A stretch of 64,000 nt of DNA from an uncultured Verrucomicrobiae bacterium (GTDB lineage: Bacteria > Verrucomicrobiota > Verrucomicrobiia > Limisphaerales > AAA164-E04). The stretch lies in the NCBI GenBank assembly GCA_943788245.1, contig CALSPN010000015.1:1-64000 (forward strand), in the 5' to 3' direction. The notes under the pieces are model-generated. The model saw only the letters and a program-made list of their open reading frames with translations. It was not told the origin of the DNA and did no database searches. Both the position numbers and the translations under genes were made by a program. Numbering within the stretch: the stretch's first letter is position 1; every line of letters starts with the position of its first letter. Positions 51,631-61,531 of this stretch are shown piece by piece.

Positions 51631-54600
51631 TCATTCGATTTCTTCAAGCAGCTTCCTCATACGCTTCTCAGACGCAGGGCGAGGAGTTCCCAATTCCTGA
51701 GCAAAGAGTGATACTTTGTAGTCCTCAAGCATCCACCGAAGTTGCGACCACTTCCCCCACCTTGGGTCCTCTGCCGTCAATCGATGGTAAGATTCATTAA
51801 GTTTATTTACCCAAGGTTGCAGCCGAGCAGATTTTTCCCGGTCTTTGACAGCGTTGGAACGTGCTCTTTCACAACGAATCTGCATCGCTTTTAGATATTT
51901 TGGATAGAACTTTAATTGAGAAAACGGCACATGAAGCAACCAGCGCGAAGGAAATAACGAAGCCAAGTCAGCCGCAAGACCAGAATAAGGTTTTGGATCC
52001 ATCTCGAGCTGATGTTTAAATTCCAGAGTCTTGTTAAAAAGATCAACTGCTTCCTGCCAAAAACCCATGATGCGTGCTCGGGCTTGCTGAATGGTTTTGT
52101 CGAAATGCAATTTTTTTAGAGGCAATAACTCTGGACACTCAAAAAGGTAAGATATCAAATTTGAATAAGCATCCGCGGTAAATTCCTCCAAGCTCCCCAT
52201 GGAGACATAGTAGGTTCGTGCCACTGTTAGAACTTTACCTGATGCAAGGTCCTTTTGCCACCAGGATAATTCACGTTCGAATTGACGGGCGCAGATAGCC
52301 GCCCACCCAAGCCTGGTCGCCGCTTTTGCATCGGCGATCGAAGGGAAGAGGCGAACAGACAATACAGCATCCTTGATATGCAGACCGGGATAAGCATAAA
52401 GCGCATGCTGACCTTGTTTCCCCACCAAAACCTGCTTAGGTAAATCCCCAAAACTCCACGTGGAGACATCATGTTTTTCCCATTTCCGACATGCATCTTC
52501 CCATGTTTCTTGATGCACTTCTTTACGATGTGCCTGTACGACTTCCTCGACGCGTTGCAGACGCTTGCCTTCATAAACCTTCTTCCCTCTGTGATTCCAG
52601 CACCCTGACGCGAGGACGAATATGATCAGGCAACACTCCGATATCCCAATCTGCCTTTGAAACCTGAATGTCAAACCGATCTCTCAGCCACCGGATCAGC
52701 CGATCAAGATAATCTTTACATCCACAGTCATTCAACGCCGCCGCGGCTGCTCTTGCTCGCTCCTGAACAGGCATTAACACCCTGCGTTGTGATTTCGAAA
52801 GTGACTTCAAAAGCTGTAAAACAAGGGCTTCATGATGTCCTGGAATAAGCCAGGGAAGCTCCCAATCTGAAAGGAGTTCAGCCACCTCTGGCAACATGAC
52901 AAGGGTCACACCGTCATGCTGCTCCCCTGGAGCATAGGCATATTCAACAGTGATCTCATGGCCAGCAAAACCAACTTTACCAGGGAAACCTCCCGTATCT
53001 TGCCTTAAGACTTCATCTAAGAGTAGATCTTCCTCCCGTATGATCAATGATTCCAGATCTCCAGGACTGCGCCTTAAATGGTGCTGGAGAGCAGGAATGG
53101 ACGTGACCTCCTGCGGCAGTTTTTTGGCATAAAAATCATAGAGCAAATCATCCAGCATCATGAAAGATCCATGCCGCACACGCGTCAACCGTTCTTCGAC
53201 AGACTGAATCAAGCGATTGTTGGATTCAGAGAATGGAAGATTCATCGCGTCACGCTCTTTGACCAAACCTTCAAGGATCATAATTTCTCGGGCGGCCTCC
53301 GGATTCGATCGCGCAAAATCAGCCTGACGAGCGATGACTTCCAGCCCATTGAACCTCACCACTTCAGTACAGACCACTCGCCCCGTAGGCCCGTGCCAAC
53401 GAGGGTTCAGGTAGGAATACTTGCAGAGATGCGCTCCAAGTTTGATGATCCATGCGGGCTGGATGACAGCGTTGGTTCGAGCGTAGTTCCTGGATGTTTC
53501 AATCATTTCGGCCGAAACAACCCATTCCCCCTGCCCCTTGAGTCCTTGCCTGGAGGATTTGCCTTCTTTGGATTCGTCCTTGGATTTCTGGCGCTCAAAC
53601 AACGTGGAACCAGGAAAAATACTCACCTGCCTACCGGAAGCGGTGGCAAACAGGTTCCGCTCTTTTCTTCGGGACGACCGGCTTAGTAATCCGGACAAAA
53701 TACAACGATGGATGGAGGCATACCACTTCTGCTCCTCCTCTCTGGATCTGGCTGTCTCCTTAGGGGGTTTTACCTGTTTTCGCTTTTCACCCAGCACCGA
53801 ATGAATTTGCTGGTAAATATCACGCCATTCCCGCAAGCGCATGTAAGAAAGAAAATGGGACCGGCAAAATTTCCGGAGTTGATTCTGGGTCTTCAATCGT
53901 TCCCATTCATCATGAAAAACATTCCAGATATTCAGCAAGGTCAGGAAGTCAGATTTGGGGTGAATGAACCGTTGATGAGCCAAGTCAGCCTGATGCGCAA
54001 ATTCCATGGGGCGCTCCCGCGGATCTTGTATGCTCAGGCCAGCCCCGATGACAACAACCTCCTCCAGCACCGCCTCGTGCTCCGCTTCAATAATCATCCT
54101 TCCCAGTGTTGGGTCCATGGGAAGCCGAGCCAATTCTTGACCAAGACTCGTAAGATCATTGAGATCATCAAGAGCTCCCAACTCCTTGAGCAACTGATAG
54201 CCGGAACGAACCGCAGCCGGTTTGGGCGGTTGAATGAAAGGAAAGGTTTCAATATCCCCCAAACTGAATGCCTTCATCTTGAGAATCACCTCAGCAAGAT
54301 TGCATCGTTGAATTTCTGGAGAAAGGAAGGCCGCGCGATCTTTGAAATCAGATTCAGAAAACAAACGATAACAAACTCCTTCAGCAACACGACCACAACG
54401 TCCCTTGCGTTGATTAGCGTTACTCTGAGCAATGGGCTCTATGGGCAAACGACGCGTATGAGTTCCAGGGCTATAGCGACTCACACGCGCTAATCCAGTG
54501 TCTACCACGTAGTGGATACCAGGCAATGTCAGCGAAGTTTCCGCAATATTGGTTGCCACAATTACCCGCCGTTGGACTGCTGTTTGAAACACTTTCTGCT

Positions 54601-55619
54601 GATCTGTCCCGGCAAGGCGACCGAACAATGGAATAAATTCGACACCACTCCTTCGCTTTTTACCCAATGTATCAATGCATTCCCGAATATCTCGTTCCGA
54701 GGGCATGAATACCAAAACGTCGCCCGTATGAGAATCGTGTAATATCTGATTGATTATTTCAATGGCAGCATCCACGTAGTTCCCCCCCCCCGCCGGATTC
54801 AGATATATCATCAAAGGGCTTGTAGACCACTTCAACCGGATAAAGCTTACCTGAAACTTCAATGACAGGAGCATCACCAAATGCCCGGGCAAAACTAGAG
54901 GTATCTATCGTAGCGGAAGTAATAATAAGCTTAAGATCCGGCCGGTGTTTCAACATCTGACGCAAATGCCCCAGAATAAAATCGATGTTCAAAGAACGCT
55001 CATGGGCCTCATCAATAATGAGCGTGTCATACTCAGACAGCATGGGATCATTCTGTAACTCACTCAGAAGAATTCCATCCGTCATGAATTTGATGTAAGA
55101 CTGTGGAGAGGATTCATCTTGAAACCGAATCTTGCAACCTACCTCGCGACCAAATGGGACCTCAAGTTCTTCTGCAACACGCCTCGCTAAAGATTGGGCC
55201 GCCACACGCCGTGGTTGTGTGCAGCCAATTTTCCCCTTCAATCCCCTCCCCGCGCTCAAACACATTTTGGGGATCTGTGTACTTTTCCCAGATCCGGTCT
55301 CACCCGATAAAACCAATACTTGATTGTCGTGTATAAGTTGGACGATATCGTCCACACGATTGGAGACAGGTAAATTTGCTGGAAAAGAAACCAGTGGTAA
55401 CCCTTGTCTCCTTTTCTCAACCTTTCGCCTGGATTGCTCCATTTTCGATGAGATTAACTCCAATTTCCCCCGAACACTGCGACTTTCTCCTTCTCGATGC
55501 AGTAACTTCTCAAGCTGAGGACGCAAGCGTATCTGATCTCTGGCACTGCAGGCATCCAGAAGTTTAAGGAGTGGATGCGAAAGATTCGTTGAGAAATGAG
55601 GGCGAGAGTTCGTCGTCAT
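51631..55619 (-). pseudogene. hrpA: hrpA-type DEAH RNA helicase broken by two frameshifts
   Basis: Three minus-strand frames together give one HrpA of about 1,320 residues. Frame 1 (from ATG 55619) has Walker A '[16 protein letters not shown]', '[17 protein letters not shown]', '[17 protein letters not shown]' (DEAH) and '[17 protein letters not shown]'. Frame 2 has 'VLVFMPSERDIRECI', 'VIVATNIAETSLTLPGIHYVVDTG' and 'QRKGRCGRVAEGVCYRLFSE', and then the helical and OB-like parts. Frame 3 is the C-terminal DUF3418 domain ('ASLFPSRWLLHVPFSQLKFYPKYLKA', 'LEDYKVSLFAQELGTPRPASEKR'). Frame 1 passes to frame 2 at a run of ten C (plus strand) at 54782-54791. Frame 2 passes to frame 3 near 52582-52592, where it reads LESQREEGL-stop instead of LESQ-GKKVYEG. 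Removing one base at each site restores the protein. HrpA acts on stalled or collided ribosomes and mRNA. Confidence 0.85.
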
Positions 55620-55918
55620 ACAGAAGTTACGAAAAATGCCCGCGGGCACCCACCAGGAGTTGGATTACCTGCGTCTTGGAGTCTTTCGCTAATCTCCAGA
55701 AACGGAGCATGGCGATGCTCTATATCGAGCCAAAAGCCATCCGAGTTGATCAAGCCACTTACTTCAAATAAATGATTGCAGCACACTTGTGGCGCTGAAA
55801 TGAATCCAAAGGGAATTTGGAAGGTTTCTTTTGCTGGTGCCGCGCAAAGATGATTGAACTGCGTTCGCATTAGAAAATAGACGTTCTTAAACGCTTCAAC
55901 AAAATGATATTTACTCAT
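55616..55918 (-). CDS. Small hypothetical protein translationally coupled to hrpA
   Basis: 100 residues with a normal composition and no signal peptide: '[25 protein letters not shown]', then '[50 protein letters not shown]'. Its stop overlaps the hrpA start codon in an ATGA arrangement, which argues strongly that it is a real gene and that hrpA translation depends on it. I do not recognise the family. The four Cys and several His do not form a clear zinc motif. Given the partner, a role in RNA or ribosome quality control is possible, but this is only inference. Confidence 0.6.
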   Translation of the reverse strand: MSKYHFVEAFKNVYFLMRTQFNHLCAAPAKETFQIPFGFISAPQVCCNHLFEVSGLINSDGFWLDIEHRHAPFLEISERLQDAGNPTPGGCPRAFFVTSV

Positions 55919-56102
55919 GGATTGGAGATTGACAGACGAGTTTGCTTACCTCATTGTCCCCGACATCAAAGTGGTCGATTACCTTAGTCGCCGACAGCGC
56001 ACAGATCAATTCAAATTTAGGCACATCCTCGTTTGATAATCTCTTCAAGTTGGTATCCCCGAATTACCGGGAAGGGACTCAATCACTTCGTTAGTTATCA
56101 GA

Positions 56103-56474
56103 ATGAAATTATTTGTAGGAAATCTATCGTTCCAAACTGTTGAGGAAGATCTTCGAGAGCTTTTTGGCAGTTTTGGAGACATTGACGACATCTATGTAGT
56201 TGAGGATCGTCAAACAGGCCGCTCCCGTGGCTTTGCATTCGTCAGCTTTGCTGACAAAGACGCAGCAGAGACTGCTGCCAAGGAACTCGACGGCACCGAA
56301 TTCATGGGCCGCAACTTGAAAGTAAATGAAGCTACACCTAAGCCACAAGGTGGCGGCGGCGGCGGTCGCAGCGGCGGCGGCGGCGGCGGCGGTAAGTGGG
56401 GCGGCGGCGGCGGCGGCGGCGGCGGTCGCAGCGGCGGCGGCGGCGGACGTGACAGAAGACCTTCGCGCTATTGA
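56103..56474 (+). CDS. RRM-domain RNA-binding protein with Gly-rich tail
   Basis: 123 residues. One RRM covers residues 1-80, with RNP2 'KLFVGNLSF' and RNP1 'RSRGFAFVSFAD' carrying the aromatic residues that stack on RNA. The tail (about 82-123) is nearly all Gly with scattered Arg, Ser and Trp ('GGRSGGGG', 'GKWGGG'), encoded by long GGC runs. It resembles the cyanobacterial Rbp and eukaryotic glycine-rich RNA-binding proteins, which respond to cold. It is followed after 41 bp by a cold-shock protein on the same strand, so the two may share a transcript. The GGC tract may vary in length. Confidence 0.92.
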   Translation: MKLFVGNLSFQTVEEDLRELFGSFGDIDDIYVVEDRQTGRSRGFAFVSFADKDAAETAAKELDGTEFMGRNLKVNEATPKPQGGGGGGRSGGGGGGGKWGGGGGGGGGRSGGGGGRDRRPSRY

Positions 56475-56515
56475 TCCTATCTCAGTTTGAAACCAATTTT
56501 TACTAATTACCAGAT

Positions 56516-56713
56516 ATGAGCGAACAAGGAACAGTTAAATGGTTCAGCTACGACAAGGGATACGGATTTATCCTACAGGATGATGGACAAGACATCTTCG
56601 TCCATAAATCCGAGCTGGAACATGGAGTCGTAAACGAGGGAGACCGAGTCGAATATGTGACAGGTGAAGGCCGCAAGGGGCCATGTGCCAAGGAAGTTAA
56701 AGTTATTTCCTAA
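56516..56713 (+). CDS. Cold-shock protein (CspA family)
   Basis: 65 residues, one cold-shock domain. RNP1-like 'KGYGFILQDDG' and RNP2-like 'DIFVHKSEL' are present, preceded by 'GTVKWFSYDK'. It binds single-stranded RNA and DNA and opens secondary structure. Gly replaces none of the key aromatics. It follows the RRM gene by 41 bp and ends at an intrinsic terminator 21 bp downstream, so the pair forms a likely two-gene RNA-chaperone transcript. Confidence 0.95.
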   Translation: MSEQGTVKWFSYDKGYGFILQDDGQDIFVHKSELEHGVVNEGDRVEYVTGEGRKGPCAKEVKVIS

Positions 56714-56734
56714 CCAAGCTGCAAAAAATATCAA

Positions 56735-56770
56735 CAGCGGTCGAAGTTAAAATTTCGACCGCTTTTTTTT
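56735..56770 (+). terminator. Intrinsic terminator after the cold-shock gene
   Basis: AGCGGTCGAA / TTCGACCGCT makes a perfect 10-bp stem with a 9-nt loop and is followed by eight T. Confidence 0.9.
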
Positions 56771-56982
56771 ACCCTAAAACATAGGATTTTTCATGTAAGA
56801 TCTTGCAGAGAAATAAGATATACTGAATTTTCTAGTAGTTTTACTTGTCACAGTCAGAGACTGAAGTCTCTTGTGTAACGATTTGAAGAAATTTGAATCT
56901 GAAGTCTTGAGTATAATGAGACGGTGCCATGATAGCCTTTATTAAAGCGGGCACTGCTTATTTTAAAGGAGGGGGCAAAAGT

Positions 56983-57849
56983 TCATGACAAAGTTTTTTG
57001 CTCATGAACTTGCGAATGCTTTTTAAAAACAGCATTGAAGATAACGTATTGAAGTCCAGCAAGATTGCCAAGCTGGTCAAAAAGAGGGGTTGCAATACAA
57101 AGAGCAGATATTTGTTCATCAAGGCTTTTCTGAATGACCAATTCGAATTCTTCGGCCATGTGAGTATGGCTGACTTTATCAAATATTTGCTTTAGTTGCG
57201 CATCCTTGTGATCTATTCCCAGGACGTCCATCACTGTGTTTCCTTCAATGGATTCGGCTGTGCGATCCATCATGTTGGCAAAAACGGTGTTTACGTACGT
57301 AACACTCATTCCAGCATCGGACCGGATGACACCCGCAGGTAAATTTTCGACCAATACCTGATGATTCTGCTCGGACCACTTTGCTTTAAGTTCCATTTTT
57401 CTTCGTTCGATCGAATAAAAAACAGACCGCAACAGTATACCCGCATCAATTGTCTTTTTTAATAGAAAGTCACTAATTCCAATCTGGGCGGTTTCAAGAA
57501 TCATGGACCAATTGGTGATGTTGCTAAGAACAACAATAGGGGTATGATCGCCATACTTGGCCAACTCTTCGATTACGACAAAACCTGAGGCATCAGATAA
57601 GTTAATGTCAGTCAGAATGATATCAAAATTCTGTTCCCTTAGAAGTCTGGACGCGTTGTGCAAATTTTGGGTTGAAGTAAGACTGAAAGACCTTTCTTCT
57701 TGGCTCTTCAAGGCCATCTCAATCATTGATCCCAATTTTCTGAGGAATTTCCTGTCAGACTCAACAATCAGAATATCAAGGGATTCGCTGTCGTGAGGGA
57801 GTTGGCAGGGAGATACCAATTTCTGAACTTGGTTTAAATTATTTAACAT
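56983..57849 (-). CDS. Response regulator with receiver and PAS domains
   Basis: 288 residues, cytoplasmic. The receiver domain (about 24-145) has 'DILIVESDRKFLRKLG', phosphoacceptor 'FDIILTDINLSDASGF' and 'TPIVVLSNITNWSMILETAQIGISDFLLKK' with the conserved Lys. The first acidic position reads E-S-D where many have D-D. A PAS domain follows (about 165-280): 'VLVENLPAGVIRSDAGMSVTYVNTVFANMMDR', 'VMDVLGIDHKDAQLKQIFDKV' and 'PLFDQLGNLAGLQYVIFNAVF'. There is no HTH, GGDEF or kinase output, so signalling may be by protein contact. It is an orphan with no kinase nearby. Confidence 0.87.
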   Translation of the reverse strand: MLNNLNQVQKLVSPCQLPHDSESLDILIVESDRKFLRKLGSMIEMALKSQEERSFSLTSTQNLHNASRLLREQNFDIILTDINLSDASGFVVIEELAKYGDHTPIVVLSNITNWSMILETAQIGISDFLLKKTIDAGILLRSVFYSIERRKMELKAKWSEQNHQVLVENLPAGVIRSDAGMSVTYVNTVFANMMDRTAESIEGNTVMDVLGIDHKDAQLKQIFDKVSHTHMAEEFELVIQKSLDEQISALCIATPLFDQLGNLAGLQYVIFNAVFKKHSQVHEQKTLS

Positions 57850-58132
57850 ACTGATGTTTAGATACTACGGGGTTGGATAAAACTTTAAGCGTGAGCTGTT
57901 TCGTATGGTTTTTCTATGGAAATACGAGAGTGACTCTAATGCCCATTTAAATACCTCTTTTGCCAGCAATTTGGCTCGAGGCGCTGCCGCACGGATTGAA
58001 AATCAAGTGATGTGAAAGAATCTGCCTCACGCCTGAATGGATTCAAAAGCAAGACTGGTCTCTGCTCGCAAGAGAATATCTCGCTGTGCTGAAGCTGGAC
58101 CGTAATTATCTTGATAATACTGACTTCTTTCC
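57850..58132. other. Intergenic, no gene seen
   Basis: 283 bp between two minus-strand genes. A 67-residue ORF overlaps the next gene's end and has no features. Confidence 0.4.
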
Positions 58133-58825
58133 TCAGAAAAGCTTGTAGGCCTCTCGCATTTGTTCCACTCTCTCGTAACAGTCAGCCGTAATGTAATCCC
58201 ATTCCCATTTTGCCCAAGCCGTGGAGTCAATCCGCTTCATGGCATGCCAGGCCACGGTATTACTACCTTCCGCAAAAAAGTCAGCAAATCCATCCCGATG
58301 TTTGGATTCGTACAGGTTGGATTTTGTTTTGCTCAAGTTGTAGACGGCGATCGGAGGAACCTTTTCCAAGGAATTGTATCCAGCCACATATTGAGTCCTG
58401 ACTCGATGCACCAATTCCCTCAGACTGTTTTTTTCCTCAAAAAGGTGTTTACGTATTTTTGGACTGAGCCCCGGAAAAACTTCCTTTAATTTAGCGTCAC
58501 AGTCCCAATACCCCTCTTCCCCTCGGATCATGACATCGATGGTCATGTGCGTGAATTCACCATATAACGAGGAATTAGGAAGCACTCGTCGGAAGATCCA
58601 ATTACTCAGGCAACCCTCATCCACCCGCTTTTGCATCAGCGGACCGATAAAATCGGTCATCAGCAACTCATAGGACGCTCTTTTTTCCTGATCCACCTTA
58701 TAGAAACCAAAGTTTAAATAGAGCTCAGGCTGCTCATTTTCCTGTGCAATAGGCTTCTGTAATGAACAGAAGAACAGCAGCAATCCTAGACCTGAGTGGA
58801 TAATATTTTTTGTTTCTTTATACAT
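58133..58825 (-). CDS. Hypothetical exported protein
   Basis: 230 residues with a signal peptide ('SGLGLLLFFCSLQKPIAQ'). The mature part includes 'ELYLNFGFYKVDQEKRASYELLMTDFIGPLMQKRVDEG', 'SNWIFRRVLPNSSLYGEFTHMTIDVM', and 'VAWHAMKRIDSTAWAKWEWDYITADCYERVEQM'. The pattern of two beta-alpha-beta-like halves recalls ferredoxin-like dimeric barrel proteins, but no named family is recognised. Coding quality is good. No operon partner. Confidence 0.65.
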   Translation of the reverse strand: MYKETKNIIHSGLGLLLFFCSLQKPIAQENEQPELYLNFGFYKVDQEKRASYELLMTDFIGPLMQKRVDEGCLSNWIFRRVLPNSSLYGEFTHMTIDVMIRGEEGYWDCDAKLKEVFPGLSPKIRKHLFEEKNSLRELVHRVRTQYVAGYNSLEKVPPIAVYNLSKTKSNLYESKHRDGFADFFAEGSNTVAWHAMKRIDSTAWAKWEWDYITADCYERVEQMREAYKLF

Positions 58826-59499
58826 GATGATTTTTCATTGTGCTTTGTGCTTACTTACGAAACGAATGAAGCTCGAAAAAGAGGCCAAAAAAAACGCTGA
58901 ACCGGGTGATTCAAGCTATTTCAAAACCGGAACTTTTTAGAGATTCGAAAGGCCGCTTACTCGAAAAGTTCTCATTGACGGCTTTGTGGAACCGCCATGA
59001 CCAGACAGGAGCAACTTTGATAATTAGCCAATAAAGCCGGATTGTTAGAATGAATACCCTAAGCTCAAAGCCTTTGAAGACAGTGAAAAGACTCGTTTCA
59101 ATGAGCAAATTTCTTTTGATCCTGCATGAATCCTTTCAAACGCAGGTTTAGATCTGCTGGATAATTCAGGAAGTTTCCGTGTTTTCCATTATCCTCATTG
59201 AATTCAAGCAAGCCTGGTGTCAAAAAATACGGGGAGCATCTTGCATTGTTGAAACAAACCACTGTTACCTCGAGTCAGGAAATTACCCATCCCTCACAAG
59301 CACGGAAATTCTCAAGTGGAAATCCAGTGAATCTCAAATAGGCGACTATTGATAGGGCTCTCCAGGAAAACAAGCCAGTCTTCTGATTCGACAAGGCCTT
59401 GCTTATAATTTATGGTATAACCCATGTCTCTAAGATTACCCATTACATGCAGCAGCGTTTATTTCCAATCGAGAACGTTCATTCAAATTACAGGGTTGA
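58826..59499. other. Long intergenic region, no gene seen
   Basis: 674 bp. Short ORFs only, none with a signal sequence or domain. Close to the right end, a frame reading 'ITGLIGLFSSFLF' upstream of 59500 might be part of a signal peptide of the next gene shifted by an indel, but the start cannot be settled. Confidence 0.4.
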
Positions 59500-61026
59500 T
59501 TGGGTTATTTTCTTCTTTCCTCTTCAAACTGTCTTGGACAAAACGAAACAAACCTAGCGACTGATGGTAAAAAAGTGCTTCTGATGGCTGATGACAACCT
59601 CTTGCTTTATAGCTCAGGCTTGAAGCAGGTCCTTCAAATGCCTGTACGACACGAGAACAACCCGGTAATTCCAAACGACAATCCATGGGAACTGGCTATT
59701 GGATACTGCAGCGTGCACCGAGATCCAACAACCGGAGAGTATGCTTGCTGGTATCAATCTTATGCAGGTAGCCGAGCGCAAGATCCAACCAGACGGGTGA
59801 CGTTGTGTTATGCGACTTCCAAGGATGGTCTGACGTGGACTAAACCAAAGCTTCGACTGTTTGATTTTAACGGAGATCTGGATACCAACATCGTTCTTGT
59901 GGGAAACGGTGGACGCAGTGTGAATTATGGAGCTTCGGTACTGTTCGATCCAACCGACACCAAACCTGGAAAACGTTACAAGCTGGCTTATTGGGATTTC
60001 ACTGAAAACGAAGGTTTGCAAACACCCGGCCTTTGCGTCGCTTTTTCGCCTGATGGCATTCATTGGAAAAAGCATTCAAAGGGCCCATTGCTTCAGGGAT
60101 CCTACGGCGAGCCCACTCAACCTCCTTTCAGCAATGAATCCGATCATCTGCCTGCAGATCGACCTGCCATCAGCGATGTCATGGACCTGATGTGGGATCC
60201 GGTGCATGAGCAGTATTGCATTTACTCCAAGACCTGGATCGATGGCCCTGATGGGCGTCGGTTCTGGAAACGCGCGGTTGCACGGACGACTTCAAAAGAT
60301 TTTATAAACTGGAGCCAACCACAACTTATCCTCAGTCCGAACAGTGATGAAGATCAGCAGTTTCATGGTGCCTCCGTTTTTTATGACGGAGGCCTTTACC
60401 TTGGTTTGTTGCAGCGACTGGATCTAGGAGGATTTGATCGAGGGGGGTCAGGAAACATGCCTGCCGAGTTGATCTGGAGTCACTGATGGTCTTCATTGGC
60501 ATCGCCCATTCAGCCAGATCCGTCCTTCATGCCTATCAATCAAGGACTAAAACTCGCATTTGATGCTGGCTGTCTATGGACAAGTGCCAATCCAATCCGT
60601 CATGGATCCAGCATGAGGTTGTATTACGGAGCCTACCCCGGGTGGCACGCAGATCTCACTGCATCTCCTACTGGCATTGGTCTCATGACGATTCCTTTGA
60701 ATCGCTGGATTGGTCTTACTCCAGAGAACCGGATAGGCCAGGCCACACTGAAACCAGTCCACCTCCAAAAAGAAACCGAAATCACCATTAACGCGGATGC
60801 ATCCGATGGAGAAATCCGACTGGAGCTACTGGATGCTTCGGGTTATCGAGTGATGGGTTTTACCAGTGACACAGCAAAACCTTTGCATGGAAATGGTCTG
60901 GTTCAAAAGGTGAGGTGGAAAAACCATTCACTCAGGACAATTTCTCCGGGAGATTATCACATACGGATACATCTCAAAGAAGCAACTCTGTATGGATTGT
61001 GTCTGGATCGAAAAAAACAAAGGTGA
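59500..61026 (+). pseudogene. Secreted five-bladed glycosidase-like protein (GH32/GH43-like), interrupted
   Basis: A single frame of about 508 codons with an in-frame TGA at 60484-60486. The first part has a signal-like 'GYFLLSSSNCLGQ', then 'LAIGYCSVHRDPTTGEYACWYQSYAG', 'LCYATSKDGLTWTKPKL', 'YGASVLFDPTDTKPGKRYKLAYWDF', 'SPDGIHWKKH' and 'SDVMDLMWDPVHEQYCIY'. These are repeating propeller blades as in GH32/43/130-like proteins. After the stop comes 'AFDAGCLWTSANPI', 'MRLYYGAYPGWHADLT' and a C-terminal beta-sandwich. Between 60485 and about 60517 the sense lies in the +1 frame, which reads DGLHWHRPFSQ, the expected 'SxDGLxWxRPF' blade motif. So one base was gained near 60484 and one lost near 60517-60522. 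The start (TTG at 59500) is uncertain. Confidence 0.72.
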
Positions 61027-61178
61027 AATCCCTCATTCGCTGTCACTGGAAGGCTTAACTCAGAACAAGTTAATTTTCTCTATTGCTGGGTAACAATGAT
61101 AGTTATCAAGCAGATCATTACGAAATTATACACGCTTTGTAATTGATTTCATTCCCTGAGATCTGCTTCAAAGGTTTT

Positions 61179-61427
61179 ATGTCAGCGTTGAAAACATTTG
61201 CTATTTCGACCATCAGAACATTGGTTTTTGGTTTGATGCTCGTTATTGGTTTGACGGCTTTCTTTTACATCCTGAACACACACGCCATGTGGTTGCTTTA
61301 TGGAGTGCCTTTGTTGCTCGTTCTCGGGGCTGCGATTACGGGAGCATGCAAATTAAAAAGCAGCGGTTATCAAGGATATTACGGCCGCAGGGGTGGCTGT
61401 GGTAGCGGCTGTGGAGGCGGTGATTAG
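61179..61427 (+). CDS. Small membrane protein, unknown function
   Basis: 82 residues from the ATG at 61179. 'AAAGG' lies five bases upstream of it, and a TTG at 61143 is less likely. Two hydrophobic segments ('LVFGLMLVIGLTAFFYIL' and 'WLLYGVPLLLVLGAAITGAC') are followed by 'KLKSSGYQGYYGRRGGCGSGCGGGD', a Gly/Cys-rich tail. No known family. Confidence 0.6.
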   Translation: MSALKTFAISTIRTLVFGLMLVIGLTAFFYILNTHAMWLLYGVPLLLVLGAAITGACKLKSSGYQGYYGRRGGCGSGCGGGD

Positions 61428-61531
61428 CACAGACGACTAAAATGTGTCGTTTGAGTTAATAACCTTCCCCAAAAGAAACAGGTCATCTCTGAAGTTGAGA
61501 TAGACTGAACAAAACTTGTAGATACGTGACC

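Noticed and set aside
60484-60486. TGA as selenocysteine codon or stop read-through
   Set aside because: The +1 frame right after the TGA encodes the expected DGLHWHRPF motif, so frameshifts explain the stop better. No SECIS-like hairpin was evident.
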